Shown here: in pieces, positions 8,942 to 16,800 of the stretch
Position numbering within the stretch: the first letter of the stretch is position 1
How the letters are laid out: each line of letters opens with the position of its first letter
Source: Thermoplasmata archaeon
GTDB taxonomy: Archaea > Thermoplasmatota > Thermoplasmata > Sysuiplasmatales > Sysuiplasmataceae
Assembly: GCA_021796895.1 (NCBI GenBank)
Contig: JAKABN010000005.1
Location: 1 to 36,852 of the forward strand
Direction of reading: 5' to 3'
DNA: 36,852 nucleotides
The notes under the pieces: model-generated
Database searches by the model: none
The model's input: only the letters and a program-made list of their open reading frames with translations
What the model was told of the DNA's origin: nothing
Translations under genes and position numbers: made by a program

Positions 8942-9391
8942 TCATCCCATTCTAATCAGCGTCATAGTGTCCATAACGCCGGGATAGGATCTGATTTCGT
9001 CGACTTTCCTGTTCAGAAGTTCTACAGACTCTGTTTTCATCTCCGCCGCGACATCGTATTCGCCGCTGGTTTCATACACTGACACCGAAACCTCTTTCAG
9101 TCTCTTGATTAGCATCCTAGTCTGATCCAGCTGAGTCTTGATGAGCACAAGGCCGCTCACTTCATTGCTCTTGGTTATTATGGTGAATTTCTCTATTATG
9201 CCGTCTTCTATCATTTTGGCGATCCTCGCCCTCACGCCGCCTTCCGTCAGATTCACGTGCCTGGCCATCTCCACATTCTTCATCCTGGCGTTTTCCCTGA
9301 GAAGAGAGAGAATCTGCGTATCTATTTCGTCAATGATTCTGACAACAATCTTCTTCTGATTGTCTCTGCCATCCGTGCCAGCGCCCGACAT
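8942..9391 (-). CDS. Lrp/AsnC family transcriptional regulator
   Basis: 149 residues from ATG 9391 (the track starts 4 codons earlier). An N-terminal winged HTH, RIIDEIDTQILSLLRENARMKNVEMARHVNLTEGGVRARIAKMIEDGIIEKFT, matches the Lrp helix-turn-helix closely. A C-terminal RAM/ACT-like ligand domain follows (VLIKTQL...VSVYETSGEYDVAAEM...IRSYPGVMDTMTLIRMG). These regulators form octamers and respond to amino acids or other small molecules. It is divergent from the tusA-sqr operon with palindromes between, so it may control itself and that operon. ATG 9391 lies ~26 nt from a TATA-like box whereas 9403 lies only ~14 nt away, which decided the start. The ligand is not deducible. Confidence 0.9.
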   Translation of the reverse strand: MSGAGTDGRDNQKKIVVRIIDEIDTQILSLLRENARMKNVEMARHVNLTEGGVRARIAKMIEDGIIEKFTIITKSNEVSGLVLIKTQLDQTRMLIKRLKEVSVSVYETSGEYDVAAEMKTESVELLNRKVDEIRSYPGVMDTMTLIRMG

Positions 9392-9412
9392 ACGAAGTCG
9401 CATACATTGATT

Positions 9413-9421
9413 CTCTATTTA
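9413..9421 (-). promoter_or_regulatory. TATA box for the Lrp-family gene
   Basis: attaaatag on the minus strand, ~26 nt from ATG 9391. It abuts the AT-rich imperfect repeat aattc-caatt-gaatt (9425-9439), which is the kind of site an Lrp protein could use for autoregulation. Confidence 0.45.
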
Positions 9422-9439
9422 ATGAATTCCAATTGAATT

Positions 9440-9463
9440 TGTTCTGCTGCTTCGCACAGAACA
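9440..9463. promoter_or_regulatory. Palindrome in the lrp / tusA-sqr divergent promoter region
   Basis: tgttctg (9440-9446) and cagaaca (9457-9463) form a perfect 7-bp inverted repeat around ctgcttcgca, which itself can pair tgc/gca. It lies between the two divergent promoters, so it is a candidate operator. A hairpin in RNA is unlikely to matter because it is upstream of both predicted transcription starts. Confidence 0.4.
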
Positions 9464-9577
9464 GATTCGCCGTTATCTGCATGCTCTGCATCCGTGCATT
9501 ACATCAGTCGCCGGTGGGAAAGAATAATTAGACGTAACACCTTACCAGTAACGCAATACCCTGGGGGCAGGGCCGCT

Positions 9578-9817
9578 GTGCTGGAAATTAAGCTCTACAA
9601 GACTATAGACGCCACATCCGAGAACTGTACTGGTCCCATAGGTGAACTGTCGTCGGCCATGAATGACGCATATGTCGGCGAAGGTGTTGCAATACTGCTT
9701 GGTGACGAACCGACCCGGGACGATGTTCTCGTGTGGGCCAGGCGTACAGGAAACGAAGTCGCTGAAAATATTTCCGAAGGCGGGAAGTTTAAACTGATTT
9801 TGAGGAAGGTGAAGTGA
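9578..9817 (+). CDS. tusA: TusA/SirA-family sulfur carrier protein
   Basis: 79 residues from GTG 9578. The family pattern is seen as IKLYKTIDATSENCTGPIGELSSAM, a Cys followed by Gly-Pro and a helix, then VGEGVAILLGDEPTRDDVLVWARRTGNEV and FKLILRK, equivalent to TusA's D-x-P-x-x-x-D-I-x-x-W-x-x-x-x-G-H. The Cys would carry a persulfide. The ORF-track start at 9494 adds ~28 residues unlike the family; GTG 9578 gives the normal N-terminus and follows a purine-rich gggggcaggg. Its stop is one base before the SQR start, so it is co-transcribed. In this context it should accept or hand on sulfane sulfur generated by SQR together with the DsrE-like protein. Function in tRNA thiolation is less likely given the neighbours. 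Confidence 0.72.
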   Translation: MLEIKLYKTIDATSENCTGPIGELSSAMNDAYVGEGVAILLGDEPTRDDVLVWARRTGNEVAENISEGGKFKLILRKVK

Positions 9818-9818
9818 A

Positions 9819-10973
9819 ATGAAGAACGTTTTGGTGGCTGGTGGTGGACTCGGTGGAACTATTGTGGCTAACAGAATAGCGCAGAAACTTTCGAACGAGA
9901 TAGATAAGGGGGAAGTTAACGTAACTGTCCTTGACAAGGACGACAAGCACTTCTATCAACCCGGATTCCTGCTTGTTTCTATGGGCGCCATGGAGCCGGG
10001 CGAGACGCACGTACCCGAACGTTCTGTTCTCGACAGGCACGTGAAGTTCCTCTCCGGAGATAAGGGAACAATGACCAAGATAGACGCGGCAAACCATTCA
10101 ATTTCAACCGCGGATGGAGCATCTCACCATTACGATCAGCTCGTTCTTTCCACCGGTTCCCATCTTCAGTTTGACGAGATACCCGGTTTCACGGAGGGCG
10201 CGGATACCTTCTTCAACCTGGAGAAGGCAAGGGACATGTGGAAGAAAGTTCAGTCATTCACCGGCGGCAAAATTGTGGTGGATACAGCTATGCTGCCGCA
10301 CAAGTGCCCCGTTGCTCCGCTGGAGGTAACGCTGATGCTGGACGACTACTTCAGGAAGAAGGGCATCAGGGAGAAGGTTCAGATCGACTACTGCTATCCC
10401 GTGCCCGGAGTATTCGGTATACCCAACGTCAATCGCATGATGACCGGAATCTTCGCCGAACGGGGAATAAACATTCACAGCCAGTTCACTCTCGCCTCCG
10501 TTGATGCCGGAGCCAGAAAGATAACATCGAAGGAAGGAGAGAGTCTCGATTACGACATGCTTGTGAGCGTGCCGCCCCACAAGGGCGCACAGGTTATCGG
10601 CGACTCGGGTCTCGGAGACAGGAGGAACTGGATACCCACCGACAAGTTTACGCTGCTCGTCAAGGGTCACGACGACATCCACGCAATGGGCGATACTACC
10701 GACATTGCGATTTCGAAGGCTGGTTCAACAGCAGATTACGAATCCTACACGGTTAGCCACAACGTGGCCGCCGACATCACGGGCACCGATGGAAAGAAGA
10801 CATATCCGGGCACTGTTTTCTGCTTCATTGCGACAGGGATGGATCAGGCGACGTACATAAAATTCGATTACAGCCATCCGCCGGTACCTCCCACTCCTTC
10901 CCAGATTTACTGGTGGAGCAAGCTTGCCTACAACAAGCTCTACTGGAGCATTCATGCAAGGACAATGATCTGA
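9819..10973 (+). CDS. sqr: Sulfide:quinone oxidoreductase family flavoprotein
   Basis: 384 residues. N-terminal FAD Rossmann motif VLVAGGGLGGTIVANRIA (4-21), VTVLDKDDKHFYQPGFLLVSMG typical of SQR, a second dinucleotide-type segment, and the C-terminal FAD contact DDIHAMGDTTDI (~284-295). Three cysteines, C163 (HKCPVAPLE), C192 and C335 (TVFCFIATG), are placed like the redox/persulfide cysteines of membrane-bound SQRs. The amphipathic, Trp/Tyr-rich tail (IYWWSKLAYNKLYWSIH) fits monotopic membrane attachment. It should oxidise sulfide to polysulfide or sulfane sulfur and reduce quinone. It follows tusA by 1 nt and precedes a dsrE-like gene by 2 nt. A related NDH-2 or FCSD-type flavoprotein is the alternative, but the cysteines favour SQR. 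Confidence 0.88.
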   Translation: MKNVLVAGGGLGGTIVANRIAQKLSNEIDKGEVNVTVLDKDDKHFYQPGFLLVSMGAMEPGETHVPERSVLDRHVKFLSGDKGTMTKIDAANHSISTADGASHHYDQLVLSTGSHLQFDEIPGFTEGADTFFNLEKARDMWKKVQSFTGGKIVVDTAMLPHKCPVAPLEVTLMLDDYFRKKGIREKVQIDYCYPVPGVFGIPNVNRMMTGIFAERGINIHSQFTLASVDAGARKITSKEGESLDYDMLVSVPPHKGAQVIGDSGLGDRRNWIPTDKFTLLVKGHDDIHAMGDTTDIAISKAGSTADYESYTVSHNVAADITGTDGKKTYPGTVFCFIATGMDQATYIKFDYSHPPVPPTPSQIYWWSKLAYNKLYWSIHARTMI

Positions 10974-10975
10974 CG

Positions 10976-11368
10976 GTGTTGCGCTTGAGGCTTGCAATCA
11001 TCCTCGGTTCAAATCATCTGGAAAGGGTGGAATTTGCGTCGATGACTGCATTCCTCGCGTCGAGCATGGGGGAGGAGGTAAACATTTTTGCGACAATGGA
11101 TGGCGTGAAGGCGTTCAGGAAGGAGCCGGAACTGCTGTCGGAGGCGGAGTCTGCCGCCATGATAGCAAAGTCCGAGGCAGGCGGAAGATTTGCGGAATAT
11201 TTCAGGAAGGCTAAGGAGACGGGAAAGGTGAAGATTGTGGCATGCAGCATGGCTTCGAAGCTGTTCGGCCTCGGCAAGGAAGACTACGTCGATGTCGTTG
11301 ACGGCATAGGCGGCCTGACCTCGTTTCTCGATTCCACAGACGGAAGCAGCATGATCAGCATCTGGTGA
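10976..11368 (+). CDS. DsrE/DsrE2-like sulfurtransferase family protein
   Basis: 130 residues from GTG 10976, two bases after the sqr stop; the longer track ORF runs back into sqr and is not the real start. The fold pattern is clear: LRLAIILGSNHLERVEFASMTAFLASSMGEEV, NIFATMDGVKAF and VKIVACSMASKLFGL with a single Cys in the position of the active Cys of DsrE2-type proteins (usually V-x-I-x-A-C-x-M-S-x-x-L-M-G). Such proteins bind persulfide or thiosulfonate sulfur and pass it to TusA. Its stop overlaps the next gene's start by GTGA. A role as sulfur acceptor for SQR is inferred from the operon. Confidence 0.82.
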   Translation: MLRLRLAIILGSNHLERVEFASMTAFLASSMGEEVNIFATMDGVKAFRKEPELLSEAESAAMIAKSEAGGRFAEYFRKAKETGKVKIVACSMASKLFGLGKEDYVDVVDGIGGLTSFLDSTDGSSMISIW

Positions 11369-12276
11369 TTGAGTTGAGCGGTGAAAATACGGAAAGTGCG
11401 AAAAGCATGTCGTTGAACACGGAGGAAGAGAAACAGGTACGGGAGTTCATTTCCAACATACCCCGTTTCAACAGCGTCATGAAGGAATTCTCCACTATGA
11501 TGAATGAGGGACAGATGGAGGCTCTGTCGCAGGCACTTGCGGCGCTGCGTTTCCTTAAAGACGGCCTAAACGACGAGTCCGTAGAGTCCCTGTCAAAGCT
11601 CGGAGGAAAGCTGACCGATGTGGCATCGGCAATTTCATCCGAGCAGTCCATGGCAGTCATAGGGAGCCTGAATACAGAAAGCAGGGAACTTTCCGAACTG
11701 ATCAGGGACATAGGAAGGATGCACAGGGACGGTGTCTTCGAAGCAGTCATGAATGCCGCATATGCGCTGAAGTTCCTGAAGGACGGGCTTAACGACGAGG
11801 CGGTCGAAAACATATCCTCCAACATGGCGGACATGCTTTCCATTTCCAGACAGTATTCACCGCTTCTCATGGGTGGCGAACTGCCTTCCGTTCTCGCGAC
11901 CGTGTCCAGGCTGGAGCGCGACGGTGCGCTTGAGGCCATTGTCGACGCTGCGTATGTCATCAAGTTTCTCAGGGACGGGCTTAACGACGAAGCGCTCTCC
12001 AACATAGCTTCGCTGCTGTCAGAACTTCTCACGCAGTGGCATTCCCTGCACAACCTCATAGACACATTGTCCTCCCCGGCTGCCAGGAGAGTTTTCAGCG
12101 CGCTGGCAGACGAGTCACTTGAGCAGAGGCTGGAAAATGCACCGCCCAGAAAGGGTGGTATGTCGCTGCTCTCCCTGTCAGACCCGGACGTCAGAAAGGG
12201 TTTCGGCGTCGTCTTCGAACTGCTCAAGGCATTCGGGCAGGAATTCAAAACAGTTGAGAGTAAGGACGCAGACTGA
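11365..12276 (+). CDS. DUF1641 repeat protein of the sqr operon
   Basis: 303 residues, almost entirely helical. The DUF1641 signature occurs three times: ALAALRFLKDGLNDESV, AAYALKFLKDGLNDEAV and AAYVIKFLRDGLNDEAL, each followed by a helix ending near S-x-x. Single-domain DUF1641 proteins usually have one or two copies. Start GTG 11365 overlaps the dsrE stop by 4 nt (GTGA); ATG 11407 is a possible internal alternative. DUF1641 genes are known to accompany SQR-like flavoproteins and DsrE/TusA genes, but no biochemical function is established. A scaffold or membrane-peripheral partner of the SQR is a guess from gene order. Confidence 0.8.
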   Translation: MIELSGENTESAKSMSLNTEEEKQVREFISNIPRFNSVMKEFSTMMNEGQMEALSQALAALRFLKDGLNDESVESLSKLGGKLTDVASAISSEQSMAVIGSLNTESRELSELIRDIGRMHRDGVFEAVMNAAYALKFLKDGLNDEAVENISSNMADMLSISRQYSPLLMGGELPSVLATVSRLERDGALEAIVDAAYVIKFLRDGLNDEALSNIASLLSELLTQWHSLHNLIDTLSSPAARRVFSALADESLEQRLENAPPRKGGMSLLSLSDPDVRKGFGVVFELLKAFGQEFKTVESKDAD

Positions 12277-12300
12277 CTGTTTTGCCCGTGCTGGCAGCCC

Positions 12301-12333
12301 GTGGCAGTTTCATGAAAACGCATCTGCTGCCAC
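12301..12333. other. Inverted repeat after the sulfur operon
   Basis: gtggcag (12301-12307) and ctgccac (12327-12333) form a perfect 7-bp stem with a 19-nt loop, 25 nt after the DUF1641 stop. No long T-tract follows, so it may be a 3'-end structure rather than a terminator. The rest of the 12277-12466 gap shows no gene. Confidence 0.3.
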
Positions 12334-12466
12334 GCTCTGATAAAAGGTTGCCTATCATCGCCACACACTGTCTTTTCTGTGCTTATTCTCAAATAGTGTA
12401 ATCATATGGCTGATTTTTAATGAGCGATCTTACGATGGTCGCACAAGGATTCCTGCTGGTGTATGT

Positions 12467-13057
12467 ATGTCGAGCCGGTTTGCAATTTCGCAGCGCATCG
12501 GACGGATAATAACGCTCATGGGTGCCGTCTTCATGCTGTTCATAGCATCGGCGACGATTCCGTTCGTGATCGGAAACGGTATAAGTTTTGCCGTTCCGCC
12601 ATCCCCGACCGAAACTCATTCCGCAGGAACACTGTATATAAACACATCATTTACCGTTGAAAATCATTGCCCCTATGCGGTGAGGCAGATATACTACACC
12701 CTTAATCTGAGCCTTCTTTCCAACGGGACTGAAATATATTCTTACAGCACACATCTGGCTGCCGCACTGCCTGGCAAGATGGAGCATTATGTGATTTCGG
12801 TGCCGATATCCGTTTCCGCATTGCCTTCCTGGTTCGTCTCGGCCGCCCTGTCCGCTCCTGTGAATATGTCTGTCGGGACTTCGATCAGTGCATCCTACGC
12901 ATATGGTTTCTTCCAGTTCGGTTTGAACTTCAAAGGACCGTTCAGCTCTTCTTCCATTATGAAACCGGCAGCGCTTGCAGGCGGTCAGCCTCTTCCTGTA
13001 TGCGCCAGCAGCATCACGCTCCTGCAGATGTGCAAACACAGAGGGGTGGCTGCTTGA
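12467..13057 (+). CDS. Membrane-anchored exported protein of unknown function
   Basis: 196 residues. A basic N-terminus (SSRFAISQRIGR) precedes one membrane helix (IITLMGAVFMLFIASATIPFVIG, ~13-35). The rest is a beta-rich domain with sequons (NTSF, NLSL, NGTEIY, NMSV), probably outside the cell. ATG 12467 is the track start. Its TGA shares one base with the ATG of the next gene (TGATG), so the two are translationally coupled. I do not recognise the family; an ectodomain partner of the adjacent four-helix membrane protein is a reasonable inference. Confidence 0.6.
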   Translation: MSSRFAISQRIGRIITLMGAVFMLFIASATIPFVIGNGISFAVPPSPTETHSAGTLYINTSFTVENHCPYAVRQIYYTLNLSLLSNGTEIYSYSTHLAAALPGKMEHYVISVPISVSALPSWFVSAALSAPVNMSVGTSISASYAYGFFQFGLNFKGPFSSSSIMKPAALAGGQPLPVCASSITLLQMCKHRGVAA

Positions 13058-13533
13058 TGAACAAAAATGCAAGACAGCCTGCTCCTGGCAGCGAAAAGCC
13101 TCCGCTCCACATATCCGGAGCAATTCTTTCCTCCCTGACATCCGCATTATTCTTCATATTCGCACCAATACTCTATATGCAGATTGCATCCGCTTACCCT
13201 CAGATTGGCTTCGATTCTATGAGCGTTTGGACGCAATCGGCAATTCTGATAGGTTCTGCCTTCATGTTTCTGAATGCCGGCGCCGTACTCCTCGGAAATG
13301 AAAGGATCGCCGGCGTACTGCTCAGGGCTGCATCCCAGGTCGCGATAGCATTTTATGTGCTGTCGGTCATAGGCAGGACTTTTACAATCACCGTTCAGGG
13401 CGGATACCATCTCTCGATGGCCATTTACTACATCGCGCTCATCATGGCCTCTCTGGCGCTCCTGAGGATACTCCCTTCATTCACAGAATATGTGGAGTAC
13501 AGGCGTTATGTGCGGAGGGAACTCTCCGCTTAG
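13057..13533 (+). CDS. Small polytopic membrane protein, unknown
   Basis: 158 residues from ATG 13057, which overlaps the preceding stop by one base; the track's earlier start (13000) lies inside the upstream gene. Four hydrophobic helices are visible: ~21-45 (AILSSLTSALFFIFAPILYMQIA), ~58-78, ~86-107 and ~115-137, with a charged C-terminal tail (YVEYRRYVRRE). No motif suggests an enzyme or transporter family. It ends 4 nt into the convergent zinc-ribbon gene. Coupled translation with the exported protein before it suggests a two-component membrane complex. Confidence 0.65.
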   Translation: MNKNARQPAPGSEKPPLHISGAILSSLTSALFFIFAPILYMQIASAYPQIGFDSMSVWTQSAILIGSAFMFLNAGAVLLGNERIAGVLLRAASQVAIAFYVLSVIGRTFTITVQGGYHLSMAIYYIALIMASLALLRILPSFTEYVEYRRYVRRELSA

Positions 13534-13784
13534 AAAAAGGACTGATCTGCTGAGGGAATGCGCAATCTTCTGAGCTTCGTCTCATTCTCTTCGGATTTCA
13601 TCCCCCTGAACTCATTCTCCAGCAGTTCCATCTCCTTTGAGACGCGCATGTTCCTGCATATCGGGCACTCCACCGGTTTATGAAGCTGATGCTTAACACT
13701 GACCACCGAACTGTCCAGACCTATTCTGACGCCGCAGTTGTCGCAGTCCACATCCAACATATCTCTTTCCGCCATTTGATGCAC
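13530..13784 (-). CDS. Small zinc-ribbon protein
   Basis: 84 residues (or 81 from the in-frame ATG at 13775, MAERDM). Two CxxC knuckles, CDNCGVRI and CPICRNMR, 26 residues apart would bind one zinc ion; a charged helical tail (MELLENEFRGMKSEENETKLRRLRI) follows. It lies 86 nt downstream of the large sensor gene on the same strand and could share its transcript. Small zinc ribbons like this often bind nucleic acid or act as protein adaptors; nothing here settles which. Confidence 0.65.
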   Translation of the reverse strand: MHQMAERDMLDVDCDNCGVRIGLDSSVVSVKHQLHKPVECPICRNMRVSKEMELLENEFRGMKSEENETKLRRLRIPSADQSFF

Positions 13785-13870
13785 TGTCTCCCCTTTTCAC
13801 ATTCGCCTCAATCAGAGACACACCGGAGCTCATGAAATTGAAGCAGTGTCCGTGTAATTACCCGTCTCAC

Positions 13871-16800
13871 TTAATCGTTTGCATCGGCTCGTGTCGAATC
13901 CGGTTTATCGCTGTCGAATTTCTCCAGTTCGGTACTCAGGTAACCCCTTTTCAGATCTCCGATGTCTATTTCCTCGAAAAGTTTCTCGAGTATCGCAAGC
14001 TCCCTCTGCTCGAAGGTCATCTTGTCTATTGCAACGAGCAGCACCGATGATGTGTCGACCGTCTTCTGCATCACGCTTTCCAGCATTCCCATTACCTTCA
14101 TCATGCTGTTGTTGGAAAGCAGATATTCCAGCCCGTCCAGAAACACTACGGCGTTCTTGTGCCTCTCTATAAACGAGAGAATCGCGCTGCCGATGACTGA
14201 AATCTTCGACGGATCGAGGTTGCTGTTGCCCACAACCTGCGTCAGCCACCTGATTTCTGTGTTTCCCAGATCATATTTTTCCCTGAGCTTGGAAGGATGC
14301 TGTCTGGTAATCACAAGCGGGTTGAATCCCGCCTTCTTGAAATCGACCAGTGCAAGATATGCAAGCAGCGGCTTCTGCTCAGGTATCATGTAGCTGAAGC
14401 CCCGCTTCATGGAATACCTCACTCCCTCCACCGGCGAGTGGACAGTCCCGGAAGCTTCCATTTCCTTCCCTACCCCCTGCAGTGCCTTGGTCTCGTCCGT
14501 CCCGTTTCCCGCCTCCTCCCTCAGTCTCAATATGAATCCTCTCCTGTCCCTCCCGGACAGCGGAGAAGCGGAAACAATAATCTTCCTCGGGCCTTCGGAC
14601 GACGCGAAGAGATAGGAGGACTCAAATCTTTCTCCCCTCCTGATGTTTTCCGAGAGATCTGCGACCTGATATGCATCGCCGTCGTCCAGCAGCGAAACAA
14701 TTTTGTCCCCGCCGGTTCCGGGCTGCATGGCCAGCAGTTGCCTGGCGGCTCTGTTGGCGAACTCTATGTTTCCATGTATGCTCAGCCTCATAATAGGTTC
14801 ATCCATATCGTCCAGTATTTCCGAGAGTTCGATCTGCCTGACTTCCGCCACCCTTTTCAGCTGCTTTTCCTGTTTCAGTGTTTCCGTAGCGGAAAACGAA
14901 TTTATCACGTTTGATGTCAGCCTGTCCAGTATGGTGACATCGCTTTCGCTAAAACCGCCCTGTCCGAATCTGTTTATGAGCAGTAGCACTGCCCTGATTT
15001 CAGTTCCGCTGCCCTTGTAGAGGGGGTAAATGAGCAGCTCTCTGACGTAGCCGTCCGATTCAGTCTCACCTTCAATCCTGACGTTCTCAAAACTGTTTAT
15101 CACCATGGCCTCCCCCTTTTCCGCTGCTTTCAGCGCCAGTCTCTCAATGGAATCGGGTATCTTCGTCTCAAAGTATCCGCTCCATTCTATATAGGAGGAG
15201 GACAGCGTGCCGGCGAGTGCGTATTCCGCCCCGATTATGTGGCCTGCCGCAGACGCGAATGCATCCATCATACCGCCGAAATCCCTGTGGGACGCAACTT
15301 TCTTCCCAATCTCGTCCACGGTGCTGAAGAGTCCGTGCCTGTGTCTCTCTTCCGACAGTGCCGACAGCTGCCTCACTCTTCTGGATATGAAGGGCGCCAT
15401 CTCGTTGTAGATGTGTATGTGTTCCGACATATGGCAGTCGGGCGGGTAACCTGCCATGAACAGAAAATCGGTGCCGTCTATCGTGCTCATCCTCCACGCC
15501 ACAAGCCTGTTCCCGAAAAGCGCCGGCACATTTTCGTCAACCGAGGGCGGAAACTCGCTCACCTGCGGGTGCATTCCGTGCGTGCCTGTCAGATGAGTCG
15601 CATATTTCATCATTATTTCTGCCTGCACGACTCCTTCGCCTCCTGAGGACGCTGCCAGTCTGAGCACTGCCTGCATGTAATCGATCGAGTATATGGCAGC
15701 GAAGGCAGCGCCGAGGCGCTCGGTTGCATAACCGCACACCTTCCTGTAGACAGACTGGACTTCAATCTCGTCCCCGACAGCATCTTTGAACGCCGCAATT
15801 TTGCTCAGGCGCTGAAGATCGGCATGATCGGACATGCTTGTCTTTATGCCGATGTGCCGTGAATTGTAGAAATCGAGGAGCTTCTGAGTCACAGTGTTCC
15901 TGTAGACGTCCTTCCTGAGATTTGACTGGAAACCGAAACCTATGAGCAGGACCGACTGTCCGTTCTTCTCCGATGATTCGTGTATGAGCATATTCCTGAA
16001 TACAGGCCGCTCAACTCCCGCCGGAGCGGCTCCGAACGCATCTATTGCCGCCGATGTTTCGGTCTCCCCTTCCTGTGTGTATGTTCTTGTCGCGAGTTTC
16101 ACCATGTCGTGCATCATGCCGTTCAGTGAAGCTGCGCTGATTGAACACCCTCCGCCGCCGAAATACTTCAGGTCGGTGCATAAGCACTGCAGTTGACTCT
16201 CACCGTCCTTTTTCAGAAGCAGCATTCCGGTCTCACAGGTTGAAAACCGGAGCGCGCTGCTGAGAACCTTTGATGCAAATGAATCGCTGTCAGGACTGTC
16301 AAGGCTTTCGATCAACTGTTCGGCAAGCACAGAATGCATTGAGTTTTCCTTCTCCTTTTCGGCATATGACTTGCGTATCTCCAGTGCCGCGTTCGCTCTT
16401 TCCATCACAGTGGAAAATTGCCTGCCGGTTATTTCCGCCATCTCGATCTCTTCGGCAGAGAAGGTCTTCTTTCCGATTCTGTGAAGTGCGATGACGCCGA
16501 TGTCTTCTCTCACGCTCTTCATGGGTATGGCAAGAATGGCCTCCGGCTCATTGGGCGTTCCGGGTATGTTGATAGAGGCCGCGTCCGCGTTTGCTTCCTG
16601 AATGAGCACCGGCTTGTCATTCGATATCGTTCTACCGACGATGCCTTCTCCAAGCTTGACCGAGAAGGACAGCATTTCGTCGGCAAACACACCGCGCGAT
16701 GTGACCGGAATCAGGAGCGATCTGCCCTCGTTGAGGACGTAGAACACCGAAATGCTCGATGGTATGACTGAATTGATGAACGAAAGTGCTTCCTCGGCAA

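Noticed and set aside
9494-9577. N-terminal extension of the TusA-family ORF
   Set aside because: The extra residues do not resemble the family and run through the predicted promoter; GTG 9578 gives the normal length.
11355-12392. 345-residue minus-strand ORF opposite the DUF1641 gene
   Set aside because: Ser/Met-rich antisense shadow; the plus strand has three conserved repeats and operon coupling.
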